Assembly (NCBI GenBank): GCA_030849805.1
Contig: JASANZ010002159.1
Location: 1-56,508 of the forward strand
Length of the DNA: 56,508 bases
Reading direction: 5' to 3'
DNA from: Sergeia podlipaevii
Taxonomy: Eukaryota > Euglenozoa > Kinetoplastea > Trypanosomatida > Trypanosomatidae
Below are positions 28,537 to 39,010 of the stretch, piece after piece. The stretch's first letter is position 1; every line of letters starts with the position of its first letter. The position numbers and the translations under genes were made by a program. A model generated the notes under the pieces. That model did no database searches and was not told the DNA's origin. It saw only the letters and a list, made by a program, of their open reading frames with translations.

Positions 28537-30840
28537 TTAAGCCGCGTCTGCAAGCAGCTTTGCCATACCCTCGCGATACGCTGATCTCTGCGAGGCTCGT
28601 TCAGGATCACGCTCGCTGCCACTGCCGCTGCGGCGTCCATAACCTGCTGAATAGCCGTTGCTGGTAGTGTAATGGTTGCCATCTGACCCAGAAAGCTGCG
28701 TAAGCGGTGGAGGTGGGGGTAAGCCATCCTGTATAGGGCGTGGATGAATGTGGTGCACGTACTCAGAGGAGAGCCGCACTTGGGCACCATCGGCAGCCCA
28801 CTGTCGCTGCTCTTCATGATGACGGAGGAGAGACTCAAGCGCATCTTCTGACTCACCCTCACTGCCCCTACCACTACTGTGCTTTGCCGCAGAGGCAGTA
28901 CGTGTATTCATTCTTTCTTGAAGTGGCGCTAGCTGGCTGGAGAGCTGAGCAACGTGCTGCCGCAATGCATCTCTTTCGGCAGAAACAAGGCTCATGTGAG
29001 TTTTCAACGTGATGCATGCATTCGCGAAACTAACGTCGTCGCCGCTCTGCACCTCACCCTCGCCACTATCGCGGCCAAGAAATTCTCCATTTCCCACTTC
29101 GTCACCCGCCTCCGCTGAATGCTCTAGCAGCTCCGCTGTGATGTCCTCCGCACGCGTGTAACACGTCTCGCGCCTGGCCAAAAGCGCCTCCAGCTCCACC
29201 GCGCTCTCACACTCAGCCATAGCAAAGGCAGCCTCGCCGGCTTCATGCACACAGGCACACAAGCGCCGCCATGTCGCCTCCCGGGCCCTAAAACGCTCTA
29301 CAGTGGCGCGCATGTTCGCATGCTGACGAGCAGCAAGAGATCTTAGCCGATGCTCCTCACGATGCCACGCAGACGCGAGCTCCTCCACCTCACCTCTGCC
29401 CACTGCATTCCCCTCGATCGTGTTCGCGCTCCCGCTCCTTGGGGTGGGATGACTGCAAAGCCGCTGAAGTGCCTCAATCGCATTCGCCGCAGTGACCAGG
29501 CGCGTCTCAAGAACATGGCATGCCGTGACGATAGCCCACAGCCACTGCTGCGCTTGTGTCCTTGCAATCGGGGCGTCCGGCAGCGACTCCAGAAGCAGAC
29601 AGTGAAGAAGATTGGCCTGCTCGTGTGCATCAATGATGACGCCCGTGCCAGGGTCGCGCACGTCTGCCAGCAGATATTGCACTTCAGAGGGCGCCTGCGC
29701 CGCCTCCGCTGGTGCACTCGTCGAAACTGAGTTCGTACCATTGACCTCGTCACGACGATCACGCTCCTCACGCACCACTAGCTTCGCTTGTGCGAGAGCT
29801 GTCTTGAGTTCTGATACTTCAGAAACCAGCTGCACGCTCTGCAACTTGAGCCGCTCACACTCCTCACACTTGGCGATGAAGGCAGCTTGAAGGTCTTTTT
29901 CTCGCCGCAGTGCTGCTCTGAGTGGCTCCACCACTGCTGACTGAGACGGCACTGGAGCAGAAGAAGAAGTAGAGAGTAGTCTGAGACTTGCTTCGTGTGT
30001 ATCGTGCTCTGGCTCACCTAGTTGTGTGGTGTCATGATCCACATGAAAAACAGCCGTAGGAGCAGTAAACGAGGAAGAAGAGAGACGTTCTGAAGTCTTC
30101 TCCTCGTTTCTTCCGTGGCTAAAGCGCATATCCACCACGCTGCTGCCTCTACTTCCCCTACGACTGGCGGCACTGCTGCCACTACCGCCACCACCGCCAG
30201 CACCAGCCCTGTTCTTGACGCCAACAAGCGCACGGTACGCTCGTACCGCCTCCTCCTCACGTGCGCGCTGCTCCGCTGGGGTTAGGTGGAACGCCGGTAG
30301 CTGCCGAATGTGCTCCCCCAGTTCCTCAGGAAGTACCTCCCAGTCAAGAGCATCACCCAGCAGAAGACACGCAATACAGTCCACTGATTGCAAAAAGGCC
30401 GTCAGACTGTCCGTCACATCCATCGCAAACTCGGCCGAGTAGTCTACGCGACGCCGCATATTGTGAAGAAAGAAAAAGAGAACAACCGTCGAGAAAGCCG
30501 CCTCGGTATCGACAGCTGTGGTGGATGGAGACGGAGAGGAAGACGAGGGCGGTGTGGATAGTGCTCTAAGCGCTGCCACATTAAGAAGCTCGACCGGAAT
30601 GTGCAGTCGGGCAAAGCGTCTGTGTAGAGCCTCCCAGTTGGCGTTTGCGCGCTGGGACAGAGAGTGAGTTTGTGAGGAAATCGGGCGGATGCGGAGAGAA
30701 GGAAACACAAGATTGAAGAGGGAACAGAGCACCTCGCCATCCGCGAGGCCGCTGAAGTCCCGCATCCGTCGTGATGAGTGGCGCTCAGCGAAGGAAAGGA
30801 GTTCCTTACGGCCAATCACGATGCTTGACGTGAGTGACAT
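28537..30840 (-). CDS. CH-domain coiled-coil protein
   Basis: A 767-residue protein. Residues 1-125 look like a calponin-homology (CH_2/EB1-Hook type) domain: GRKELLSFAERHSSRRM, FSGLADGEVLCSLFNLVFP, NWEALHRRFARLHIPVELLN, and a closing hydrophobic helix with FFFLHNM; it is interrupted by a Ser/Pro insert near 108-118. The rest contains coiled-coil stretches (about 310-365, 490-600 and 620-670) between Gly/Ser-rich linkers, and a low-complexity C-terminus with poly-Pro (LPPPPPLTQL). CH domains bind microtubules or motor adaptors, so a cytoskeletal linker is likely; cargo and location are unknown. The ATG at 30840 is used because the next upstream start is GTG. Confidence 0.78.
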   Translation of the reverse strand: MSLTSSIVIGRKELLSFAERHSSRRMRDFSGLADGEVLCSLFNLVFPSLRIRPISSQTHSLSQRANANWEALHRRFARLHIPVELLNVAALRALSTPPSSSSPSPSTTAVDTEAAFSTVVLFFFLHNMRRRVDYSAEFAMDVTDSLTAFLQSVDCIACLLLGDALDWEVLPEELGEHIRQLPAFHLTPAEQRAREEEAVRAYRALVGVKNRAGAGGGGGSGSSAASRRGSRGSSVVDMRFSHGRNEEKTSERLSSSSFTAPTAVFHVDHDTTQLGEPEHDTHEASLRLLSTSSSAPVPSQSAVVEPLRAALRREKDLQAAFIAKCEECERLKLQSVQLVSEVSELKTALAQAKLVVREERDRRDEVNGTNSVSTSAPAEAAQAPSEVQYLLADVRDPGTGVIIDAHEQANLLHCLLLESLPDAPIARTQAQQWLWAIVTACHVLETRLVTAANAIEALQRLCSHPTPRSGSANTIEGNAVGRGEVEELASAWHREEHRLRSLAARQHANMRATVERFRAREATWRRLCACVHEAGEAAFAMAECESAVELEALLARRETCYTRAEDITAELLEHSAEAGDEVGNGEFLGRDSGEGEVQSGDDVSFANACITLKTHMSLVSAERDALRQHVAQLSSQLAPLQERMNTRTASAAKHSSGRGSEGESEDALESLLRHHEEQRQWAADGAQVRLSSEYVHHIHPRPIQDGLPPPPPLTQLSGSDGNHYTTSNGYSAGYGRRSGSGSERDPERASQRSAYREGMAKLLADAA

Positions 30841-31937
30841 GCTAGCCACATCAATATATATTTAAACAGTTATGTGCACCTGCGATGCTTCTATGTTTAT
30901 GAAATGTGTATTCTTTCTATATGCAGTAGGCTAGAGTACTTATGTATAATGGTGTCTCTCTCAATCGCCTTTCTCTATTCAAGTATGCCTCTACACGACA
31001 AGAATGTGCTTGCGTTGTAAAGAAGAAGAAAGCAGTCAGTTGCTGTGCTTTCATTGGTTAAAATGAGGGGGGGAGGGAGGTGGAAAGGGAAAAGGTGAAC
31101 CAATGAAAGCAAAAGTAAAAACAAAAATGAATTATAGCAGTGAAACCCCTCTTTCAATGGTAGTATGGAAATGGATTCACCTTCTTCTACCTGGCTGTTT
31201 TCACTTTTTCTCTTCTCCCGCTCCTCAGCCAATCTGTACCAATCATGGAACTGCCTTGTTTCTTATATTCTTTTCTATCAAAACAAGATATGAAGGCACT
31301 ATCACCTTAATGTGAAAAGAAAGCACACATACACACACTTTTGAAAAATAAAATGAAAAGAAGAGATGAATGACACACATTTCATAAAGGACATAACTAA
31401 TGTAAACACGCATTTACAGACCCAAGTCGCCCCCTCCGTCACTGTCCCCATATGGTGCTTCTTTTCATTGCTCCTTCCTCGTCCAGGCACGAAAAGAACA
31501 AGCGTAAGAAAAGAAGACACGACGCACGTGTTGCTCCTCTCCTCTCACTCACGCTAACCCCCCTAAAGAGAAAAAGAAATGAACGTAAACAATTACTATA
31601 ACTACCCTACGCCTAGCATGCATCACGCAAGGGGTGAGAAGAAGAGGGCAGCCTTGAGTTAAATACAAAGAAAAAACACATGAAAAAGTTGAAGTGAGCC
31701 CTGCAAGAACAAGTAGCACCATCTCTGTGATGATCGACGTGGTATTCATTCCAGTCACACACGCTGTGGATTTACAGCGCATCTGCCGCTTCTCTCTCTG
31801 GCACTTTCCGCAATCGTTACTCAACTTCCTTTCTTCTCTTTTTCCCCTTTTGTTTGTCTGTTGCCGATTTGATTCGATTATGATGGTTGTGAAAGAAAAA
31901 AAAAAAGGAGGGAGAAAGACCAAAGCCGCTACCCCGC
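30841..31937. other. Intergenic spacer
   Basis: I see no convincing gene in this 1.1-kb stretch. Part of it (31140-31310 and 31690-31870) has more balanced base composition than other spacers, but frames there are short and unrecognisable on both strands. Confidence 0.5.
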
Positions 31938-32723
31938 TTACTGTCTCGGCGTCGAGCGGAAAATGATATCTCGCGTCTTTTCCAAGTTAAAGAACGTGTA
32001 ATTGACAATCACCTCATCTAACCAGCTCACCATCGGGTCGTTCAGAAAATCTCGGTCAATGTAAAAAAACACAGGCATCTCCACAAGCTCGTGGGGCTTG
32101 AAGCGCTGTTCCTCAAAGCAGAAGCACTGAATCTTATTGAGGTAGTTCGTCACCTCAGCTGGTGCTATGGTATAGGACGATACACCCAGTAAAGTGCGAT
32201 TGCTGCGGTTATACGCGGAGTAGAATGCCAAGGCAGGCTCACCAATAAGCACGTCGACCTCCTTCTGTAGAGGCACAAATGCAATGGGCATGGTATTGCC
32301 AACATCACTGAGGAAGCGTACTTTGAGAATCTTCTTGGCTACTGGGTACGCCTTGTTTGCCTCCTCGCGCTTGCGCGCCGCCTCTGGCGTGTAAAACTTG
32401 GGATCCGCACCGCGACCGCTTGGAGCGCAGTACATACGGTAGATTGGTACAAAGAGAAACGTGCAGCCGAGAGATAAAATGCCAATACTCAAAAAGGCAG
32501 AGAAGAACTGGCCGCGCTCCTCGTAGTTCTTAGCGCTCTCTGTCGTGTAGCCACTCTCAATACGGAACTTCTTCGCTCCACGCATCGTCTCAGCCGCCTC
32601 AACCGCCTCCTTTACAGCCGCAGCGGTTGCATCGCCAGCAGCCTTAGCGGCGGAGATATTCTTCCCGGGGCCGCCGCTACCGGCAGCAGCTGCACACCTA
32701 AAAAAAAGACAACGACGTAGCAT
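31938..32723 (-). CDS. COX11: Cytochrome c oxidase assembly protein COX11
   Basis: Mitochondrial inner-membrane copper chaperone that delivers copper to the CuB site of Cox1. The 261-residue product has a basic N-terminus (MLRRCLFFRC), an Ala-rich linker, one membrane segment at about 73-94 (FFSAFLSIGILSLGCTFLFV) followed by PIYRMYCA, whose Cys99 is the conserved Cys after the membrane helix, and the CtaG/COX11 beta domain with the copper motif CFCF in NKIQCFCFEEQRFKPHE near 205. It ends with the VNYTFF strand. Motifs and length match the family. Confidence 0.96.
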   Translation of the reverse strand: MLRRCLFFRCAAAAGSGGPGKNISAAKAAGDATAAAVKEAVEAAETMRGAKKFRIESGYTTESAKNYEERGQFFSAFLSIGILSLGCTFLFVPIYRMYCAPSGRGADPKFYTPEAARKREEANKAYPVAKKILKVRFLSDVGNTMPIAFVPLQKEVDVLIGEPALAFYSAYNRSNRTLLGVSSYTIAPAEVTNYLNKIQCFCFEEQRFKPHELVEMPVFFYIDRDFLNDPMVSWLDEVIVNYTFFNLEKTRDIIFRSTPRQ

Positions 32724-33382
32724 ACCTTTTCGTTAGATAAGAACTAGCCAACCCTATTATTCTCCCCCTCTTCGCTAGAAATTAACAATGCACCCAACGC
32801 TCAGCTGCACACGTATATATTCACAAGCTGAACACGGAGGCAAGCAAAGAAAGCAACGAGATCCCACCAAGCGCAAGTACTAGTACTGAAACACCTTTGA
32901 AAGGGGCTATGAATCACGACAAAAGAAAAGGGAAATAATGTTTACATATATACATGTACGCAGTAGTACTCATGATTTCACGCTACGCCATCAACAGCGG
33001 TTGCAGCTCAAATCGCCTCCCTCAAAGGCACAAAAGCAGGAGTCCATTGCAACTCACATGTACAATCAAACAGAGAGGGAGAAAGATAAAAAACAATTGA
33101 ACTTATGTTTAGCGTGTTTGAATTCTATAGATGCGCACATTTTGAACAGAAATGAAATGAAAAAAGGGGGAAATGGTTCACAACGCACAGGTGAAGTGCT
33201 CTACTCTTCACATACTCCCTCATTCTCTCTCTATATATATGTACTAGTTTCCATTGGAAAACTAACAACAGCAACAATAACACAGTCCCGCTTCCATGCT
33301 TTCTCTATGATTGAGTGATAACCAACTCACTGTTCTTTTTTTAAAAAGCAAAAGAGAGGGACGGCATCCTGCTGTGCTGTCG
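32724..33382. other. Intergenic spacer
   Basis: No gene supported. A 126-codon plus-strand frame (32938-33318) runs opposite to transcription and is not protein-like. Confidence 0.5.
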
Positions 33383-35185
33383 TCATAGCTTTCGGCGCAC
33401 GTTATCCTCATTGAGAGTTGGTGTGGCCATCGATACTGCCGTCCGCTTGCTGGGGCTTGGTGTCCCTGTCGCCCCCTTCTCTGCTCCACTCGTCGCCATC
33501 TCCTGCTGCTGCTGCTGATCTTTCTCGTGTTCGCGGCTGCAGGTGTAGTACTCGTAAGGTGAGCGGAACAATGTATCCCGTCTGGCGCTGGGATGGGTAG
33601 CCATAAAATACCTGTAGCACGCACGTGTGTAGTGCCCCCCTTGGCTATCCTTGACAATCTCCTCGATATCTTCCATGGAAGGGCGGACGTCCGTGTTCTT
33701 GTTCAGTGGATTGGGTTGACCGCGGCTAACCAGCGTGCGTAACTTGTCCGCATCACACGTACGAAAAGGACAACCGTGACAGTCATCCTTGTCTACGGCA
33801 GGAGGTAGGTTAATGATAGTCACACACGAGGCGGAGCTGTAACTCGTCTTCTTCCCCTCCATGCCATAGTTGTGCCTTACGTTGTATCCGTACGCCGTCT
33901 TTGCAAACGCCTCCACTGAGCCGCCACCCCCCTTTACCGTCATCAAAGTAGAAAAGAGGGCCAGTGAGTCCTCCATGGAAAGACCAATCGCCTTAAGGAA
34001 GAGGCCATACGTGAAGCGACCATGATGCTTCAAATGCCCGCTCCTGCGCAGGTGTGTGTCTATATGCCTCATGCACAGTGGGAAGTGTATCTGAGCCGCT
34101 TGCTGTACGTCTCCAGCTCTCATTGACCCCGCCACACCTTCCTCCAGGGCATCCGCCGGGTCAGACACAAACTGCTCCAGGAACACATCGAGCATCGCCA
34201 TAACAGTCGCCTTCTCAGACTCCGATCCATGGAGCGAGGCCTGCTGCTTCACGCGCGCCAGATAAGCTTCATGCAGTCCCCGGGCAAGTGATGTGCGGAA
34301 CAATGTCACGAACACCTCCTGCACCTGATCCCTGAAAAGAATGGCACGACCGCGATGACACAAAGTATTGCGGTTCTTGATCAAGCGAGTGGCAAGAGCC
34401 AGGGGGACCGTGTAATAGTTCTCCAGTCGGGTCTCTGAAGTCTTGGCGGGGGCTCCTCCAGCGGTAGTAAGGCTGCCACGGTACACAACATATGCGAGCA
34501 CACGTGGGTCGCTGCTCTCCTTCTCCGTGAGCGGCTCGCAAGGAAGGCCATTCCGCTTCATGAGTCCTACAAGGAAACCAAAGGGGTCCTTCGCAATCTC
34601 AAGTTTCAGTCGTCCTCGCAGCAGCAACTCTTCTGTCTTGCAGAACCAGTTGCGCCAGCGCTCGCTCATGCAAAACGCGAAGCGGCACAGCAAGTGCGAT
34701 GTGAGGTCCTCATCAGGTTCAAAAATGATCGCATTTGGGCTGTAAAACCCACTGCTAGACGCACTGCTCGCGGAGGCACCACCACCAACCCCAACAGCAG
34801 AAGCAGACCTGCGGCCGCTGGCACGGGCTGAAGTTGCACCACCGTAATCTTCGTCGTCCATACGCCCAAGCGTCGTACCGCCACGCCCAACATCACCAAC
34901 TGAGGCGCGTGCTCTGCGTCGCTCTTCGGGAAGCCGCGCGCCGATCTCATCCAACACGTACTCAAACCCCTTCGAGGCAGGTGAGTTGATCAGTTGGTCC
35001 ATCCACGCAAGAAACTCCATGCGCTTCGCGACCATCGCCTCCAGCTCAAACAGCGTCCTGTTGCCAGCGGGTTTCCGCGCGTACATACCGATCCAGTCCG
35101 TTTGTAGCTTCCCAGGCTCAAGCGTGATGGCGTCAACATGCTTCGAAACATCGGCACTGGGCGTCTTGTTCTTAACAAGCTCCAT
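33383..35185 (-). CDS. PRI2: DNA primase large subunit
   Basis: Regulatory subunit of primase in the pol alpha-primase complex that starts Okazaki fragments. In the 600-residue product the N-terminal helical domain shows HLLCRFAFCMSERWRNWFCKTEELLLRGRL. All four iron-sulfur cysteines of PriL/PRI2 are visible in order: FPLCMRH, CHGCPFR (the second Cys of DCHGC pairs with HGCPFR), ACYRYF and YYTCSRE. Between them lie GRFTYGLFLKAIGLSMEDSL and YGYNVRHNYGMEGKKTSYS, both hallmarks of the C-terminal domain. It is longer than the human protein (509) because of a Gly/Ala/Ser-rich insert at about 105-150 and a disordered C-terminus. The assignment is secure. Confidence 0.96.
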   Translation of the reverse strand: MELVKNKTPSADVSKHVDAITLEPGKLQTDWIGMYARKPAGNRTLFELEAMVAKRMEFLAWMDQLINSPASKGFEYVLDEIGARLPEERRRARASVGDVGRGGTTLGRMDDEDYGGATSARASGRRSASAVGVGGGASASSASSSGFYSPNAIIFEPDEDLTSHLLCRFAFCMSERWRNWFCKTEELLLRGRLKLEIAKDPFGFLVGLMKRNGLPCEPLTEKESSDPRVLAYVVYRGSLTTAGGAPAKTSETRLENYYTVPLALATRLIKNRNTLCHRGRAILFRDQVQEVFVTLFRTSLARGLHEAYLARVKQQASLHGSESEKATVMAMLDVFLEQFVSDPADALEEGVAGSMRAGDVQQAAQIHFPLCMRHIDTHLRRSGHLKHHGRFTYGLFLKAIGLSMEDSLALFSTLMTVKGGGGSVEAFAKTAYGYNVRHNYGMEGKKTSYSSASCVTIINLPPAVDKDDCHGCPFRTCDADKLRTLVSRGQPNPLNKNTDVRPSMEDIEEIVKDSQGGHYTRACYRYFMATHPSARRDTLFRSPYEYYTCSREHEKDQQQQQEMATSGAEKGATGTPSPSKRTAVSMATPTLNEDNVRRKL

Positions 35186-35505
35186 TTTACTTTATTTTGC
35201 CCGCCAGTCCACTTTCCCTCTCTCTATATATATATATCAATTAAATATGAAGAAGGATCTTTAAGTATTATTGTTGTATATAGCAACAACACTAAGGGAG
35301 CAATCAAAAGAAGAAAAATGTAGAAAAGAAAACAACTCAAACGATGCTGCCGTTCCTTTATGTATTCGCGAGCTAGCAACAAAAATAAAGCAATCTTTAT
35401 TGACATAAAAAAAGAAGAAGAGATGAAAAGAAAAGAAAAAAAAAGAAAAGATTATCACTTTGAAAGCGTCTCCGACTTTGGAAGAGCAGAAAAAACTCAC
35501 GCTTG

Positions 35506-35536
<31 letters not shown>

Positions 35537-36214
35537 CACGCACTACATCTCAGCAACCATATTCTATAATAATAGTAAAAATTCACTTCATGCTGTCGAG
35601 CGCAGCTGAGTCCAAACAAACAAACAATAATAATAACAGTAATAACGATTGCAAAGACACGATTTCTATCCGTTTTGCCGCAAACGTGCGATTAAAAGAA
35701 AAAAAATTGTTTTCCCAGCTATGCACACCATCTGCTCTTTCCTCCTTTTGTTAGTGGTTGTATAATTTTGAATAAACAACAAAAAGGCCTAGAGGCAAGA
35801 AAATGAAAATATACCACAGCACAAACTCTTCTCTGTAAGAAGAAAAAATAATTAAAAAGGTAGAAAGTTCTCTTCCACATCGTTGTCGTTGTCGTCTTTC
35901 TTTCTGCCACGACAAACCCCATGAATGCCAACACGTTTCCACCGGCTCTGCGTTACCATCAACAGCACACAAGACCATTGGAGAACGGCCAATTGTATAA
36001 AAAGTGACAAGACTGGTTCGGCGACAGATACTATTTTTTTCAAAGAAACAAACAACCACGAGTGATTATTTTTTTAAGTGAGCATGAAAGGCATGCTTAA
36101 TGAAGATATTGCAAAATAAAAACCAGTCAAAGAGATCATGGAGGAGCATATTAAATCCTCCATTGGTGCCTTCACACTCTCTATACACCCCTTTAGGTGT
36201 GTCAACAGCACTAC
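35186..36214. other. Intergenic spacer
   Basis: Contains a long CA repeat (35505-35534), purine runs (35405-35455) and a less biased segment at about 35850-36055. In that segment a 67-codon minus-strand ATG frame (35852-36055) encodes a hydrophobic stretch (VLSLFIQLAVLQWSCVLLMV) and an acidic tail; two other frames overlap it, so I do not call it a gene. Confidence 0.5.
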
Positions 36215-38287
36215 TCACGAGTTGGTCGCTAAACGTCGCCGCACGTTGTAACGCAGTGAGAACAGCGATGGCTCTCTCTCCAAGTCATCGTCACTCTCGC
36301 TCGCCACACTCATGTAGACCCCCATCTCCTGCTCCAACTGCGGGTCGTACTCGTGCACAATTTCTCGAGCTGTCTTGGCCAGTCCCTCGCGTTTGTTATA
36401 CAGTTTCATAAACTGCTTGTGCTTGGAGAGGAGCGACATGAAGAGCGGCAGCGCAGCACGCAGCTCCATAACTGCCTCTTGCAAGATAAGGAGCGACACA
36501 TACATCGCCATTGGGAGGCAGATGAACACAACAAGCGCGGTGTAGGCGTCAGTAAAGAGAAGCACGAGGAAGGAGATAAACAAAAATGCAAAAGGCACCA
36601 CAACAAAGCCCAGCAGCACCTTGAAGGATCCCTTCACATCTGCTCCGACAATCTTCACTGAGCTCGCGGCAAGCGCAGCGCGAGTTTTCTTGGTCGCATA
36701 GTACTCAATGAAGCACCCAATAGGGAGTCCCACCACAAAAAAAGGAATGAGGATAACACCCATGAGAAACAGCGTGAAAGCTCGGCGCAGCAGCAGACGG
36801 ATTTCTGGGGTTCCCTTGTTCCCAAGCCGCTTCAGGGTCGCCGTCTGACTATCCCTGACAAGCAGCGCATGACTGTAGTCTGAATAATTCTCCACCTTGG
36901 CGCGGAACTCCATAAAACTCGGGCTCTCTGCCTGTTGCTCAATAATCACTCCAAGACGGCGCATGAGGCGCAGATGATCACGTGCTGACAAGGTGCAGTT
37001 CAGTGGCTGGTAGAGCTGGCGAAAGGAATGAAGGAAGTTCAGCGTGCGCCAGTCCGGAACGTTGATGGTAACACCGCGCAGTGCCTTGTTGAGTTGCTCC
37101 AGAAAGAGCCCCGTTGCTTTGCGCTTGTCCGTGCTGAAGAGAGCGACGAGATCATCGGGGGGAGAAACAGGCTCGCCAAACTCAATGTACGCGCGACTGC
37201 GAAACTTGTGCCCGTAGAAGTACGTGAGGCCGCATGGAACAATCTTGACGCTGATGTTGCGCTCCGCTGCACCAAGACTGAAGAGTGCGACACCAGCCTT
37301 CAGGGGAAGCAGCGAGGTGTGGTCGTGCGACCCGCCCTCGGGGAAAATGCCGATGCAGTGGTTCTTCTGAAGAGTGTCGTACACTTGGGCGTACATTTCC
37401 GAGTGATCAATGCGTCTTGAAAACTTAAAATCCGTAGGACCATTGATAAGGCTCTCTGCCTTAATGGGGACTGTCACCTCCAGCTGTGTGTCAGACAGTA
37501 CGCGCTGTACCTGTGCTGTGCACTTGGCACGCACGCCACCATCGTTCTCCTTGAACCACGTGATAACATCGCCCTTGTCAAAGCACTCCGTGAAGCGTGA
37601 CCCCTCACCCGCAATGACGTCCTCATGCATCGACACAAGCTTTCCCTCACCTGGAATCAGCGGAACATCCTGGGGTCTTATAACAGCGACGGAGTTAAAC
37701 ATGCGACCAAACACGCCCATGATGGGGTGGCGTAGAGACTTCTCCGCCATGAGGAAGCGCACCTCCCGATCCACGTTTGAGTTCATCATTAATGCGTCAA
37801 TAAATTGGTTCTGATGATTGCCATAAAACACCACCGCTCCGGCGGGAGGGATGTTTTCAGCCCCAACAACTGTCACCTCACGAAAGTACACCGTACGCAA
37901 GATCCACATGAGAAACTCGCCGATAAATCGGATAAGCTTGTGGTGAAACGTGCTCACCTGCGCAACCAACTTTACCTTTCTCAGCCTGTCTCTGTGGTCG
38001 GGCCACTCGCTGATTGGAATCTCCTTCTGGCACTCGTGACAGTACACATACTTTGGATTATTGCGAGCGCCAATGCGATCCTTCACAATGTGGCCCTCTG
38101 CCTTGGAAATATCAACGTTGGGGTCGTGGTACGAACCCTGTAGGGGTGGCGCGCTGGTAGGGTTGACAGGTGCGCTCTCCGTAGCAGCGGCAGAAGCAGT
38201 GTTCGGAGCTTCTGCCTCCTCCTTCTCAGCGTGACACTTTGGAGTGTCGATGGCAAACTTCACCGACTTTTCTTTTTGCTCTGCCAT
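36215..38287 (-). CDS. GAT: Glycerol-3-phosphate/DHAP acyltransferase (GAT type)
   Basis: Membrane acyltransferase of the PlsC superfamily, 690 residues, resembling yeast Gat1/Gat2 and Leishmania GAT, which perform the first acylation in glycerolipid synthesis. Block I is FYGNHQNQFIDALM (His158, Asp164), and the substrate block is GIFPEGGSHDHTSLLPLKAG near 330. Hydrophobic segments occur near residues 118-132 and at three or four places between about 500 and 610 (LFLMGVILIPFFVVGLPIG; VPFAFLFISFLVLLF; ALVVFICLPMAMYVSLLIL). An N-terminal CHEC plus WPDH (Cys83, Cys86, His98) resembles a small zinc site, unusual for the family. The first ATG is at 38287 because the 15-codon extension starts with GTG. 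Confidence 0.9.
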   Translation of the reverse strand: MAEQKEKSVKFAIDTPKCHAEKEEAEAPNTASAAATESAPVNPTSAPPLQGSYHDPNVDISKAEGHIVKDRIGARNNPKYVYCHECQKEIPISEWPDHRDRLRKVKLVAQVSTFHHKLIRFIGEFLMWILRTVYFREVTVVGAENIPPAGAVVFYGNHQNQFIDALMMNSNVDREVRFLMAEKSLRHPIMGVFGRMFNSVAVIRPQDVPLIPGEGKLVSMHEDVIAGEGSRFTECFDKGDVITWFKENDGGVRAKCTAQVQRVLSDTQLEVTVPIKAESLINGPTDFKFSRRIDHSEMYAQVYDTLQKNHCIGIFPEGGSHDHTSLLPLKAGVALFSLGAAERNISVKIVPCGLTYFYGHKFRSRAYIEFGEPVSPPDDLVALFSTDKRKATGLFLEQLNKALRGVTINVPDWRTLNFLHSFRQLYQPLNCTLSARDHLRLMRRLGVIIEQQAESPSFMEFRAKVENYSDYSHALLVRDSQTATLKRLGNKGTPEIRLLLRRAFTLFLMGVILIPFFVVGLPIGCFIEYYATKKTRAALAASSVKIVGADVKGSFKVLLGFVVVPFAFLFISFLVLLFTDAYTALVVFICLPMAMYVSLLILQEAVMELRAALPLFMSLLSKHKQFMKLYNKREGLAKTAREIVHEYDPQLEQEMGVYMSVASESDDDLEREPSLFSLRYNVRRRLATNS

Positions 38288-39010
38288 GAATTCGAGTAAA
38301 AACAAAAAGACAAAAAAAAGATAGATTCGCACTACTACTACTACTACTACTAGACAGATATAAAAATTGTTCGGGGTCTCTCACAGCTTACAAGTAGAAC
38401 ACCCTCAACGCAAGAGAAAGACAAAGCAAAAATAAAAACGATATTTTTTAACAACGATAACAGCAAAGACTAGAGTTGCACTAGCAAACTAGATAAACTA
38501 TAAACTTATGTAGCACAGCCACTTTCTGAGTTTTATTTTTAAAATAAAAAGTGAGCACAATGAAGACAGAGCGTTTACTTTCGTATTTGAGGATATAGTG
38601 CGTAGAGAAAAATGAAAATATGTATACGTGTCTATATGTTCCGTACGGCTTAAAAAAAAAGGGGGAGGATCGGGTGCGAGTACACACACACACAAAAAAA
38701 AGGATTTACGCAACAAAAATACCAAATACAAAAAGCAAAAACGAATGCAACAGTGAATGATGACCGAAGATGATCTCATTCGTGCTTATGCATCCATAAG
38801 CAGCGGCAGTCCCCAGACTTGAAAAAACGCGCGAAGAAAAGGAGCACATTTGTTGATGTTGTTCTAATGTAATTGTACAGCAATAAGACAATCTGCCGCA
38901 GAGACAATACGACGGAGAGATGAACAACCCCCCCCCCCCCCCACACACACCTCTTCTGCTCCACACACCACTCACCTGTTATACTCCACTCTAGAATCCC
39001 CTGCCTTTCC
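38288..39010. other. Intergenic spacer
   Basis: No gene. It has a (CTA)n run at 38330-38352, which on the coding strand supplies TAG triplets just upstream of the GAT polypyrimidine tract, and a 15-nt C-run at 38928-38942 followed by CA repeats. Confidence 0.6.

Noticed and set aside
35852..36055. 67-codon minus-strand frame with one hydrophobic segment
   Set aside because: Two other frames overlap it with equal plausibility and nothing about it is recognised.
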